A stretch of 41,839 nucleotides of DNA, from assembly GCA_017307205.1 (NCBI GenBank), contig JAFKGN010000173.1:1-41839 (forward strand), in the 5' to 3' direction. The notes under the pieces are model-generated. The model saw only the letters and a program-made list of their open reading frames with translations, ran no database searches and was not told the origin of the DNA. Shown in pieces: positions 19,473 through 27,517 of the stretch (position 1 is the stretch's first letter; every line of letters starts with the position of its first letter). Source of the DNA: Caulobacterales bacterium (lineage in GTDB: Bacteria; Pseudomonadota; Alphaproteobacteria; Caulobacterales; Caulobacteraceae). Both the position numbers and the translations under genes were made by a program.

Positions 19473-20975
19473 CTACTCCGCCGCATCGAGGGCGTCGGCC
19501 AGTTCGCGCTCCAGCCCGTAGTAGCGGGCGCGGTCCCAGAAGCGGGGGCGGGCGATGCCGGTCGAGCGGTGCCGGCCGAGCACCTTGCCGTGCTCGTCCT
19601 CGCCGGTGATCCCGTAGACGAACAGGTCCTGGGTGACGATGACGTCGCCCTCGAGGCCGACCACCTCGGTAATATGAGTGATGCGGCGCGAGCCGTCGCG
19701 CAGGCGGGCCGCCTGGATGATCACGTCCACCGAACCGACGATCATCTCGCGGATGGTCTTCGAGGGCAGGCCGTAGCCGCCCATGGTGATCATGCTCTCG
19801 ATCCGGCTGATCGCCTCACGCGGGCTGTTGGCGTGCAGGGTGCCCATCGAGCCGTCGTGGCCGGTGTTCATCGCCTGCAGGAGGTCGAACGCCTCCGGGC
19901 CGCGGACTTCGCCGACGATGATGCGTTCGGGGCGCATCCGCAGGCAGTTCTTGACCAGGTCGCGCATGCTGATCGTGCCCTGGCCTTCGAGGTTCGGCGG
20001 CCGGGTTTCGAGACGCACCACGTGCGGCTGTTGCAGCTGCAGTTCGGCCGCGTCCTCGCAGGTGATGACGCGTTCGCCCGGATCGATGAACGCCGTCATG
20101 GTGTTGAGCAGCGTCGTCTTGCCGGAGCCGGTGCCGCCCGAGATGACGATGTTGCAGCGGCAGGCGCCGATGACGCCGAGCACCCGCGCCCCTTCCGGGC
20201 TGATGGACGCGTAGTCCACCAGGTGCTTCATCGTCAGCTTGTCTTTCTTGAACTTCCGGATGGTCAGGGTCGGACCGTCGAGCGCCAGCGGCGGCGCGAT
20301 GACGTTGACGCGGGAACCGTCCGGCAGGCGCGCGTCGCAGATCGGCGAGGCCTCATCGACCCGGCGGCCGACCTGGCTGACGATCCGCTGGCAGATGTTC
20401 ATCAGCTGGGCGTTGTCGCGGAACCGCACATTGGTCAGCTGCACCTTGCCGCCGACTTCGATGAACACCCGGCCGGCGCCGTTGACCATCACGTCGGCGA
20501 TGTCGTCGCGCGCCAGCAGCGGCTCCAGCGGGCCGTAGCCCAGCACATCGTTGATGATGTCCTGGACCAGGTGGTCCTGCTCGGACACTGACATCGAGAC
20601 GTTCTTGATCGCCACCAGCTCGGCGACGATGTCGCGGATCTCCTCCCCGGCCTGCTTGGTGTCGAGCTGGGCCAGCGCCGCCAGATCGATGGTGTTGATC
20701 AGGGCGTTGAAGATCGTGGTCTTGGTGGCGTGATAGTAGTCGCTCTGCTCGCGCACGACCTGGCTGGGCGCGGAGCCCTGGGCGGCGCGGAGCTGATCGA
20801 GGCCGGCGGTGGCCTTGGGCGTCGGCCGGGCGCCCGCCGGCGCCGGCGCGGCGGCGTCGGGCTCGACCTTTTGCGGACGCGTGGCGATCGCGGCGCCGCC
20901 GGTCGGCGCGGGCGGAGGCGCGCGCCGCGCTTCCAGGGTCGCATCACCGCCGGGTTCTGTGCGCTTGCCGAACAC
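19473..20975 (-). CDS. cpaF: Tad pilus assembly ATPase CpaF (TadA)
   Basis: A 500-residue secretion ATPase that powers Flp pilus assembly. A Pro/Ala-rich N-terminus (1-75) precedes an all-helical N domain and the ATPase core. Walker A is GGTGSGKTTLLN (Lys286), the Asp box follows (DPGERVITCEDAAELQL), Walker B is RPERIIVGEVRGPEA, and the His box is TGHDGSMGTLHANS. The start is GTG at 20975, 3 bases after the cpaE stop. In the Tad system one CpaF-type ATPase serves both pilus extension and retraction. Confidence 0.97.
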   Translation of the reverse strand: MFGKRTEPGGDATLEARRAPPPAPTGGAAIATRPQKVEPDAAAPAPAGARPTPKATAGLDQLRAAQGSAPSQVVREQSDYYHATKTTIFNALINTIDLAALAQLDTKQAGEEIRDIVAELVAIKNVSMSVSEQDHLVQDIINDVLGYGPLEPLLARDDIADVMVNGAGRVFIEVGGKVQLTNVRFRDNAQLMNICQRIVSQVGRRVDEASPICDARLPDGSRVNVIAPPLALDGPTLTIRKFKKDKLTMKHLVDYASISPEGARVLGVIGACRCNIVISGGTGSGKTTLLNTMTAFIDPGERVITCEDAAELQLQQPHVVRLETRPPNLEGQGTISMRDLVKNCLRMRPERIIVGEVRGPEAFDLLQAMNTGHDGSMGTLHANSPREAISRIESMITMGGYGLPSKTIREMIVGSVDVIIQAARLRDGSRRITHITEVVGLEGDVIVTQDLFVYGITGEDEHGKVLGRHRSTGIARPRFWDRARYYGLERELADALDAAE

Positions 20976-20978
20976 GAT

Positions 20979-22514
20979 CTACTTCTTCTTGAACAGGCCT
21001 GCGAGCAGGGAGGTCTTCGGCGCCGGCGGCGGATCGCGGCGGCTGATCAGCTGCGCGAAGTGGTCGATGCCCTCAGCCGCCTTCGACTTCGGTCCCACCT
21101 CGGACAGCATCTGGCCGTTGTTGGCCGCCTGGCCGAACAGCTTGGGATCGAACGGCAGCACCAGCGACGGGGTCAGGCCCAGGGCCTCACCGAAATCCTT
21201 GATCGGCAGTTCGGGCCGCTGGGGCACGCCCGCCATGTTGATCACCAGCCGCGGCGGCTGGTCGTTGGGGCGCGCCTGGCGCACCAGGTCGATGATGTTC
21301 TTGGCGTTGCGCAGCGAGGCGAGGTCGGGGGTCGCCACGACCACCACGTCATCGCTCGACAGCAGCAGGCGGCGCTTCCAGCCGCTCCAGGCGTGCGGCA
21401 GGTCGAGCACGACATAGGGCGCCGCCCCGCGGATCTTCTGCGACACCTCCTCGTAGGCGTCGGGCGCGATATCGTAGTCCTGATCGAGATTGGCCGGGGC
21501 GGCGAACAGCGACAGCCGGTCCGTGCAGCGGACCATCATCCGGTCCATCAGCACCTGATCGAGGCGGTCGGGCTGGCCCAGCGCATCGGCCACGCCCTGC
21601 AGCGGGTCCTGGTTGAAATCGAGGCCGGCGGTGCCGAACGGCAGGTCCAGGTCGACGATCACCGTGCCGGCCTGAATCCGCTCCGAGATCGAATAGGCTA
21701 GGTTGTGCGCCAGGGTCGACGAGCCGACCCCGCCCTTGGCGCCGACCACAGCGATCTGACGGCCGATGAACGGCGCGGCCGGATCGGCATAAAGGCCGGA
21801 GACGGCGTTGATGATCTGCAGCGGGCCGTGCAGCGGCGGCGCGATATATTCACTGACCCCGCGACGCATCAGCTCCCGATAGAGCGCGATGTCGTTGGCC
21901 GAGCCGATCACCATGACCTTGGTGCCCGGGTCGCAGACCTCGGCCAGGCGGTCGAGCTGGTCGAGCAGCAGGGACGCCGAGTCCAGGGTCTCGACGATGA
22001 TCAGCGAGGGGGTCGGCTGGTTCTGATAGAATTCCACCGCCGCCGTCAGCCCGCCTTCGCGCAGCAGCAACGAGGCGCGCGACATACGGCGGTCCTGCGC
22101 CGTCTGTTCGAACAGGGTGGCCGTCGACGGCTGGTCGGAGAAGACGTGGATGGTGATGCGCGGCACCCCCACCTCACCGGACGGGCCGCTGTAGTTCGGG
22201 GTGTAAGCCTGTTGCGTCGGCGCGGAGGCCAACACCGTTGAGTCTGCAAAATCGTCCGGGACCGGATCCAGGGCGGCCTGAGCGCCCGCGATCAGGTCAG
22301 CCACCGGATTGTAGCCGACCTCGTCGCCAAGCTCGGCGAAGTCATCGGCCATGAAGCTCGCCGTGGCGGGCTCCGGCTGGGCCGGTGGGAAGTCGGCGAA
22401 CGGATCGACCGCATCGGGGCCTGAGGCCCAACCGGTCGCCGGCGGAGCGGCGAATTCGTCCTCGGCGTCGAAGTCGACGTCGAAATTCTCAGATTGCGAA
22501 GCGCCGGGTCGCAT
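20979..22514 (-). CDS. cpaE: Tad pilus localisation protein CpaE (TadZ), ParA/MinD-like
   Basis: A 511-residue protein. An acidic disordered N-terminus (1-110) leads to a receiver-like domain (about 125-245), then a ParA/MinD-type ATPase domain (about 250-480). The P-loop reads GAKGGVGSST. Signature Lys260 of the deviant Walker A is kept, but the position normally held by the phosphate-binding lysine is Ser265. QDYDIAPDAYEEV and VVVATPDLASLRNAKNI are typical of the family. CpaE places the pilus machinery at the pole. ATG 22514 overlaps the cpaD stop by one base (TGATG). Confidence 0.95.
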   Translation of the reverse strand: MRPGASQSENFDVDFDAEDEFAAPPATGWASGPDAVDPFADFPPAQPEPATASFMADDFAELGDEVGYNPVADLIAGAQAALDPVPDDFADSTVLASAPTQQAYTPNYSGPSGEVGVPRITIHVFSDQPSTATLFEQTAQDRRMSRASLLLREGGLTAAVEFYQNQPTPSLIIVETLDSASLLLDQLDRLAEVCDPGTKVMVIGSANDIALYRELMRRGVSEYIAPPLHGPLQIINAVSGLYADPAAPFIGRQIAVVGAKGGVGSSTLAHNLAYSISERIQAGTVIVDLDLPFGTAGLDFNQDPLQGVADALGQPDRLDQVLMDRMMVRCTDRLSLFAAPANLDQDYDIAPDAYEEVSQKIRGAAPYVVLDLPHAWSGWKRRLLLSSDDVVVVATPDLASLRNAKNIIDLVRQARPNDQPPRLVINMAGVPQRPELPIKDFGEALGLTPSLVLPFDPKLFGQAANNGQMLSEVGPKSKAAEGIDHFAQLISRRDPPPAPKTSLLAGLFKKK

Positions 22515-23215
22515 CAGTTCACCGCCCTTGAGATGGCTCCGGTCGCCTGTTCCTCACGCTCCGAAGCGGTCTTCTCGCCGCGGCGGTACTTGTCGAGCAC
22601 CGTCTGGCGACGGCCGGCGTCGGACGGCGTGCTGCCGCGCGGCCGCAGCAAATCCTCGGGATTGGCCACCTGGGCAGCCATGTTGGCGGTGACGGCGCAG
22701 CCGAAGTTGGCGGTCGGCCGGTTCATCATCGTCCGCGTGTAGTTCTCCATCTCCAGGCCGCAGGTCGGCGTGTTCGCCTTGTAGCGGTCGTAGGAGACGA
22801 CCAGCGGCGCCTGGGCGGCGCCCGTGGAATCATAGGCCACGACCTCCACGCGGTGCGCCGGGGCGCCTTGTGAGACCAGGAAGTCGCGCGTCTGTTCGGC
22901 CATCCGGACGACGCCGCCCGGTGCGGCGGCCCGGGGCTGCGGAGCCCGCACGGTGATCAGCCCGCCCTCGGCGAAGGCCCACTGCTCGATGAAGCCCTGC
23001 AGGGCGGCGGCCTGATTGGTCGACAGCCCCTCGGCATGGACCGCCAGCAGCAGCTCCTCGGGGTGGGCGTCGACCGTGACCTTGTTCGCCCACTGCTCGG
23101 TGTCGCTGAGGGCGCCCGTCTTCGGATCCTCTCGCGACGACGAGGCGCAGCCGGCGAGCATCGTGGCCGTGGCGGCGATGGTCAGGAGGGTGATGACGGG
23201 GAAGGACTTGCGCAT
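22514..23215 (-). CDS. cpaD: Tad pilus assembly lipoprotein CpaD
   Basis: A 233-residue lipoprotein. The signal peptide ends in the lipobox LAGC, with Cys22 as the lipidation site. The domain region contains RVEVVAYDSTGAAQAPLVVSY, CGLEMENYTRTMMNRPTANFG and GCAVTANMAAQVANPEDLL, which are CpaD family blocks. It is thought to assist secretin CpaC at the outer membrane. It starts 4 bases after the cpaC stop and ends overlapping cpaE. Confidence 0.93.
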   Translation of the reverse strand: MRKSFPVITLLTIAATATMLAGCASSSREDPKTGALSDTEQWANKVTVDAHPEELLLAVHAEGLSTNQAAALQGFIEQWAFAEGGLITVRAPQPRAAAPGGVVRMAEQTRDFLVSQGAPAHRVEVVAYDSTGAAQAPLVVSYDRYKANTPTCGLEMENYTRTMMNRPTANFGCAVTANMAAQVANPEDLLRPRGSTPSDAGRRQTVLDKYRRGEKTASEREEQATGAISRAVN

Positions 23216-23219
23216 GGCC

Positions 23220-24851
23220 TTACTCGATCACGTAGCCGATGGGGCCCTGGTACGGGCGGCTGGCGGGAACGCCTGGGGCGCTGTTGCTGCGGGCGGCCTG
23301 GACCACGGTGTTGAGGCGGCCGAGCAGCACGGTCTCCGGATCGCTGGCGATGCGCAGGCCGTCGGCCGGCGTCTGCAGCCGATCCGCCGACTGGGCGTCG
23401 ACGAGATAGGGCGTGATGATGACCACCAGCTCGGTCTCGCCGTTGAGATAGTCGCGTGAGCGGAACAGCGCGCCGAGCACCGGCAGGCTGGTCATCCCCG
23501 GCAGGGCGTCGATGTTCTGTTTCGACTGCTGGTGCAGCAGGCCGGCGATCATCAGGGAGCCGCCCGAGGGCAGCTCGACCGTCGTCTCGGCCCGACGCAC
23601 CGACAGGCCCGGCACGGTCAGGGTGGTGTTGCCGGAAACCAGATTGTAAGCGCCGAGGCTGGAAAGCTCCGAGACCTCGGTCGATAGCTTCAGCGAGATG
23701 CGGCCGCCCGACATCACCACTGGGGTGTAGCCGAGGCCGATGCCGTAAGGTTTGAACTCGAGCGAGACGCGGCCCGTGGTGTCCTGACCGACCGGCACCG
23801 GGAACTCGCCGCCGACCAGGAACTTGCCGGCCTCGCCGGAGACCACGGTCAGGTTCGGCTCCGCCAGGGTGCGGACAAGGCCCACACGCTCGAAGGCCTG
23901 CATCATCGCCGAGGCCTTGTTCAGGCCGGGGTCGCCGATGAGGTCCTTCTTGATCGTCGCGGTATCGGCGTTGCCGCCGCTCCGCACGATGAAGTCGCAC
24001 ATCACCTCTTCGTTCGGCGCCGGGTAGCCGCAGGGCCGCTGCATGACCGGGCCCTGGGTGGTGTCGAGGTTGAAGCCCGCGGCGGCGCCGCCGAGCAGGC
24101 CGCCGTTGACCCCATAGGTCGGCGTGAAGCCCAGCGAGTACTGCGGCTCGCCGATCTGATTCAGGATGGCGTTCGAGTTGAAGCCGAGCTGCTTGATGAT
24201 GTTCCGCTGCACCTCGACGATGCGGACCTTCAGCATCACCTGGTCCTTGCCGGCGATGCTGAGCATGTTCAGCACATTCTCGGGCTTGCCGACGAACTGC
24301 TGGGCGATGCGCGTGGCGCGGTCGGAGTCGGAGGCGGTCATCACCAGACCGCTGAGGATCACGCCACCGTTCACGCCCTCGGCCCGCACCTGCGAGCCGG
24401 GCAGAACGCGACGAATGGTCTCGCCGATGGCGGCGACGTCCAGGTCGACCCGGATATCGAGCGACAGGATTCGGCGGCCGGCGGCGTCGAAGAACACCGC
24501 GTCGGTCTGGCCCGTCTTCACGCCCAGCACATAGATGCGGCGCGGCGTGCGGATCACCGCGTCGGCGATGTCCGGATTGGTGACCATCATGTCGCGCACG
24601 TCGACGGGCAGTTCGACGATCGCCGACTTGCCGAGCGGGATGGCCAGCGACCGCGAGCCGTTGGACGACAGGTCGACCCGCAGGACGGAAACCGGCGCCG
24701 GGGCGGCGGCGACCTGCTCCATCACCGGCGGCGGCGCCGCGCGGCGCACAGGCGCCACGGCGGGACCATCGGCGACGGCCGACGCCAGGGGGGCGCCGGC
24801 CAGGACGGCCGTCAGCAGCAGTCGGGCGAGGAAGTTGATGCGGCGGATCAT
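23220..24851 (-). CDS. cpaC: Tad pilus outer-membrane secretin CpaC (RcpA)
   Basis: A 543-residue secretin. A signal peptide (about 1-27) precedes the pilus N-terminal domain (about 60-135, LGKSAIVELPVDVRDMMVTN) and a BON-like segment (about 140-205). The C-terminal secretin domain (about 315-500) has AEPNLTVVSGEAGKFLVGGE, VSLEFKPYGIGLGYTP and SGGSLMIAGLLHQQ, ending TELVVIITPYLV. It forms the outer-membrane channel for the Flp pilus. ATG 24851 overlaps the cpaB stop by four bases (ATGA), so translation is coupled. Confidence 0.97.
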   Translation of the reverse strand: MIRRINFLARLLLTAVLAGAPLASAVADGPAVAPVRRAAPPPVMEQVAAAPAPVSVLRVDLSSNGSRSLAIPLGKSAIVELPVDVRDMMVTNPDIADAVIRTPRRIYVLGVKTGQTDAVFFDAAGRRILSLDIRVDLDVAAIGETIRRVLPGSQVRAEGVNGGVILSGLVMTASDSDRATRIAQQFVGKPENVLNMLSIAGKDQVMLKVRIVEVQRNIIKQLGFNSNAILNQIGEPQYSLGFTPTYGVNGGLLGGAAAGFNLDTTQGPVMQRPCGYPAPNEEVMCDFIVRSGGNADTATIKKDLIGDPGLNKASAMMQAFERVGLVRTLAEPNLTVVSGEAGKFLVGGEFPVPVGQDTTGRVSLEFKPYGIGLGYTPVVMSGGRISLKLSTEVSELSSLGAYNLVSGNTTLTVPGLSVRRAETTVELPSGGSLMIAGLLHQQSKQNIDALPGMTSLPVLGALFRSRDYLNGETELVVIITPYLVDAQSADRLQTPADGLRIASDPETVLLGRLNTVVQAARSNSAPGVPASRPYQGPIGYVIE

Positions 24852-25732
24852 GGGCGAACTCCGACGACTTCAGTGGCGCCGGCGCGGTGGATTCGAACGA
24901 TATCGCCCTGCTGGCGCGGCTCGGCGCGCGCCGCGCCGGAGAACCCGCCGGAGTCGGTGATCGAACGGAGCGCCAGCACCAGCGAGCCCTGCGCCTTGGC
25001 GCGGGTCAGAACCTCCGCGTCGCTGGGCCCCACCTCCAGGGTAGCGGTGGCGCCGATGAGCGACTTGGCGCCCTTCTGGACCTCGGTGGCCTGATCGATG
25101 GCCAGCACCCGCAGATTGGTCAGCACCGTCTCGGCGATGAACTCGTCCTTGGTCGATTGACCGCCGCCGCCGGCCTGAACCTGATCGACCTCCCGGCTGC
25201 GCAGGACGTCGACGTGGTCGCCAGGAAGGATGAAGCCGCCGGCGGCGGCGTCGACCGTGACCGGCAAGGCGATCGCGCGCTTGCCGGGGGCCAGCACCAC
25301 CGACAGGAAGCCGCCTTCGCCATCGCGGACCAGCTTGCGGGCCAGAATCGGCTCGCCGTTGAGGATCGGCTCGCGAACGATGGAGCCCTGGTAGGTCTGC
25401 ATGGGGCCGGCGCCGCCGATCATGTCGCCCGCCGCGGTGGCGACCTTGGCGGCGCTCGACCGTTCGGACTCTTTCACCGGCGCGGCGCCGTCAGTGATCA
25501 GGTTCGGATTGAGGGCGTCCGCCGGCCACTCCTGCCAGCCGAGGTCCGAGGGCTGCAGACGGTCGCCGATGCCGAGGTCGCGCTTGGCCACCAGCACGCG
25601 GGTGGTGGCGCGTTCGGCGGTGGCGGGGGCCGGCGCATCGGCCTTGCCGCCGAGCGCCCCACGCAGCAGCAGCGCGCATCCGATGGCGGCCACGGCGGCG
25701 ATGACGATGATTAAGACGCGGGCGGGGCTCAT
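24848..25732 (-). CDS. cpaB: Tad pilus assembly protein CpaB (RcpC)
   Basis: A 294-residue protein. An N-terminal membrane anchor (VLIIVIAAVAAIGCALLLRG) precedes a SAF domain (about 45-110, RVLVAKRDLGIGDRLQPSDL) and an RcpC/CpaB domain (about 120-240, APGKRAIALPVTVDAAAGGF, LPGDHVDVLRSREV). The tail carries EVLTRAKAQGSLVLALRS. A periplasmic component associated with the CpaC secretin. It is separated from cpaA by a 145-bp gap holding a CtrA-like box, so it may have its own promoter as well as read-through from pilA-cpaA. Confidence 0.95.
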   Translation of the reverse strand: MSPARVLIIVIAAVAAIGCALLLRGALGGKADAPAPATAERATTRVLVAKRDLGIGDRLQPSDLGWQEWPADALNPNLITDGAAPVKESERSSAAKVATAAGDMIGGAGPMQTYQGSIVREPILNGEPILARKLVRDGEGGFLSVVLAPGKRAIALPVTVDAAAGGFILPGDHVDVLRSREVDQVQAGGGGQSTKDEFIAETVLTNLRVLAIDQATEVQKGAKSLIGATATLEVGPSDAEVLTRAKAQGSLVLALRSITDSGGFSGAARAEPRQQGDIVRIHRAGATEVVGVRP

Positions 25733-25853
25733 CGTGTCTCTTGCGGGTCGGCGACCATCAGCCGCCGTGATCTCGATCGGCCGACCCGATTCTGCAGGCC
25801 GACGCGGGGGTGGTCGCCTTCTGGCGCCCGAACCAGCTTTTGCGTCTCTATGG

Positions 25854-25868
25854 TTAACGTCGACCTAA
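25854..25868 (-). promoter_or_regulatory. CtrA-like box upstream of cpaB
   Basis: On the minus strand this reads TTAG-GTCGACG-TTAA, 7 of 8 positions of the TTAA-N7-TTAA CtrA consensus, and continues into TTAACCAT. It lies about 120 bp before the cpaB start. CtrA control of pilus genes is established in Caulobacter; its use here is inferred. Confidence 0.5.
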
Positions 25869-25877
25869 GCGACGGCG

Positions 25878-26396
25878 TTATCCTGGAAACATGAGGGGCA
25901 GCCCCGCGGCGAGGCCGCTAAGCGGGAAGGCGTAGAGGGCCCCGATGCAGATCGCGACGCCGTAGGGCGCGTCGGCCTTGGGGGTGGCCAGCCGGCCGAC
26001 CCAGGACGGCGCCTGCAGGATCAAGGGCCGCACGCCGTTCGATCGCAGGGTCAGCAGACCCACCGACAGCGCGCCGCCGCAGACGGCCGTCACAAGGATA
26101 AAGGGGCCAGAAGCCGGCCAGCCGAGCCAGAGGGCGGCCGCGGCCATGAATTTTGCATCGCCGCCGCCGATCCAGCCGAGCGCGAACATGCCCATGCCCG
26201 CCAGCAGAAAGATGAAGCCGGTCAGCACCGACGCCCCGACCTCGCCGAGCGACAGGTGCGAAACCAGGGCGGCGGGGATGAAGCCCGCGATCAGCGCCAC
26301 GGAGATCCAATTGGGGATGGTGTAGCTCGTGGCGTCCTTCAGGGCGGCCACGATGGCCAGGGCCGGAAGAACGAGCAGGATCAGTGTGGCCAGCAT
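25878..26396 (-). CDS. cpaA: Prepilin peptidase CpaA (TadV-like, A24 family)
   Basis: A 172-residue polytopic membrane peptidase that cleaves Flp prepilin. The two catalytic aspartates are visible: one in LKDATSYTIPNW near residue 22, the other in the GxGD motif (WIGGGDAKFMAAAALWLG, near residue 75). About five to six hydrophobic segments span the protein. The open frame extends further upstream through the pilA terminator region; ATG 26396 (MLATLILLVLPALAIVAAL) fits the family. It follows pilA by 134 bp, beyond a terminator hairpin, so expression may be by partial read-through. Confidence 0.92.
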   Translation of the reverse strand: MLATLILLVLPALAIVAALKDATSYTIPNWISVALIAGFIPAALVSHLSLGEVGASVLTGFIFLLAGMGMFALGWIGGGDAKFMAAAALWLGWPASGPFILVTAVCGGALSVGLLTLRSNGVRPLILQAPSWVGRLATPKADAPYGVAICIGALYAFPLSGLAAGLPLMFPG

Positions 26397-26472
26397 GGTC
26401 GGATCATCGGCCGCGCGGGTGAATAGTTCGTTGCAGCGGCGCTTTGGCGCGGGGTCGACCCCAAAAGCGGAA

Positions 26473-26496
26473 GGGCCGCGGATTTCTCCGCGGCCC
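26473..26496 (-). terminator. Terminator-like hairpin between pilA and cpaA
   Basis: A perfect 10-bp GC-rich stem pairs 26473-26482 with 26487-26496 around a 4-nt loop. On the minus strand it is followed by TTCCGCTTTT, an imperfect U-tract. It should end most pilA transcripts while allowing some read-through to cpaA. Confidence 0.65.
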
Positions 26497-26502
26497 CCCG
26501 TT

Positions 26503-26525
26503 TTCGAAAGATAGTGTCTTTCGAA
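26503..26525 (-). other. Second 3' hairpin just after the pilA stop
   Basis: TTCGAAAGA (26503-26511) pairs perfectly with TCTTTCGAA (26517-26525) around a 5-nt loop, 5 bases after the pilA stop and 6 bases before the terminator stem. It may protect the short pilA mRNA from 3' decay. Confidence 0.5.
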
Positions 26526-26530
26526 GTGGC

Positions 26531-26707
26531 TTAGCTGGCCGGAGTGGCCAGGGCGTTGCCGGCCGCTTGCAGCTTCGTCGACAGGTTGGTGCCGAGGGTG
26601 GTCACGGCGGTGATGATCACAACGGCGATCAGAGCGACGATCAGGCCATACTCGATGGCGGTGGCGCCGGACTCGTCCTTCAGGAACTTGGTCACGAACT
26701 TCGACAT
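26531..26707 (-). CDS. pilA: Flp-family major type IVb pilin PilA
   Basis: A 58-residue prepilin. The leader MSKFVTKFLKDESG is followed by the cleavage site G14/A15 and then ATAIEYGLIVALIAVVIITA, the hydrophobic Flp helix with Glu5 and Tyr6 of the mature protein in place. The mature pilin would be about 44 residues. ATG 26707 is preceded by an excellent AAAGGAG site (minus strand, 26714-26720 region). It is the first gene of the cpa cluster, has its own AT-rich promoter region with CtrA-like boxes, a leader hairpin and two 3' hairpins. This suggests expression well above that of the assembly genes. Confidence 0.97.
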   Translation of the reverse strand: MSKFVTKFLKDESGATAIEYGLIVALIAVVIITAVTTLGTNLSTKLQAAGNALATPAS

Positions 26708-27045
26708 GAGGATTCTCCTTTAGTAAGCAGGTTGGTGAAGGGACAAGCCGTTCGACCTGCTTACCCCCCGAAAACGAGGCCAACATCGCGCATCGCATTT
26801 AATGGCCAGTAAACAACGCCAGGACATGCGATTGAATTCTATGATTATTTTTTATTTACTATGATTATGCGTTAACCATAACCGTAATAAACAATAAGCA
26901 CGCGCGAGCTATATATAAGGGTCGCCAGAACATCTTAACCGGGCTTAAGCGCGCTGAATCGTTCGTAAACCGCGCGGCGGGGTTTCAGGCTTTGTTGACC
27001 AAATCCCGCGACCCTGGCGGGACACGACCGATCCGGAGCGCCCTC
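26708..27045. promoter_or_regulatory. Divergent AT-rich control region between pilA and the tadE unit
   Basis: A 338-bp gap, strikingly AT-rich at 26825-26920 against GC-rich surroundings. On the pilA side are a CtrA-like box at 26799-26813 (minus strand TTTA-CTGGCCA-TTAA, N7 spacing, about 92 bp from the ATG) and TTAACCAT at 26872-26879, the latter within TTAA-CCATAAC-CGTA. TATATATAAGG near 26909-26919 could be a -10 for the plus-strand unit. TTAA-CCGGGC-TTAA at 26935-26948 has N6 spacing, one short of the consensus. A cell-cycle-controlled bidirectional promoter is inferred. Confidence 0.55.
26723..26764 (-). promoter_or_regulatory. pilA 5'-leader hairpin
   Basis: GTAAGCAGGT (26723-26732) and ACCTGCTTAC (26755-26764) form a perfect 10-bp inverted repeat around a 22-nt loop. 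In the pilA mRNA its 3' arm ends two bases before the AAAGGAG ribosome binding site. It could control translation or stabilise the 5' end. Confidence 0.55.
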
Positions 27046-27453
27046 ATGCGCAACATCATCGCCGCCGCCTTCGCCCTGGCCCTGCCGGTCCTCGCCGTGG
27101 CCTCGCCGCAGCCGGCGCGCGCCCAGGCCACGCTCAGCGTGCCGATCGACCAGACCGTGAAGGTGGGCTTCACCGGCGCGGCGCGGGACGTGGTGGTGGG
27201 CAATCCGGCGATCGCCGATGTGACCCTGCTCGAAGCCGGCGGCGCCATCGTGCTCGGCAAGCAGTTCGGCGTGACCTCGGTGACGGCCTTCGACGCCGGC
27301 GGCCGCACGGTCTTCTCCCGCCAGGTCCTGGTGACCTCCGGCGACGACAACCGGGTGACCTTCTACCGCGGCACGGCCCGCAACACCCTGGTCTGCGGCT
27401 CCAGCTGCGAGGCCGTGGGCGGCGAGGTGCGGTCGGCCCCCAGCAGGCCGTAA
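27046..27453 (+). CDS. Stand-alone pilus assembly N-terminal-domain protein (CpaC-N-like)
   Basis: A 135-residue exported protein. It has a signal peptide (MRNIIAAAFALALPVLAVAS, cleaved near ARAQA), then one domain (about 28-110) that aligns with residues 60-135 of CpaC in this window. VVVGNPAIADVTLLEAG corresponds to MMVTNPDIADAVIRTPR, and FGVTSVTAFDAGGRTVFSR to TGQTDAVFFDAAGRRILSL. It ends with a CxxxC pair (VCGSSCEAVGG). It has no secretin domain. ATG 27046 has GGAG at 27034-27037. It is the first gene divergent from pilA, followed by two TadE-like genes. Probably periplasmic and linked to the secretin; the role is inferred. Confidence 0.8.
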   Translation: MRNIIAAAFALALPVLAVASPQPARAQATLSVPIDQTVKVGFTGAARDVVVGNPAIADVTLLEAGGAIVLGKQFGVTSVTAFDAGGRTVFSRQVLVTSGDDNRVTFYRGTARNTLVCGSSCEAVGGEVRSAPSRP

Positions 27454-27517
27454 CGGCAAGGCAAAGTTAGGCCTGACCTTTAAAGAGCGATTAGCTTTGC
27501 CCCGCTAGGGTCGCGGC

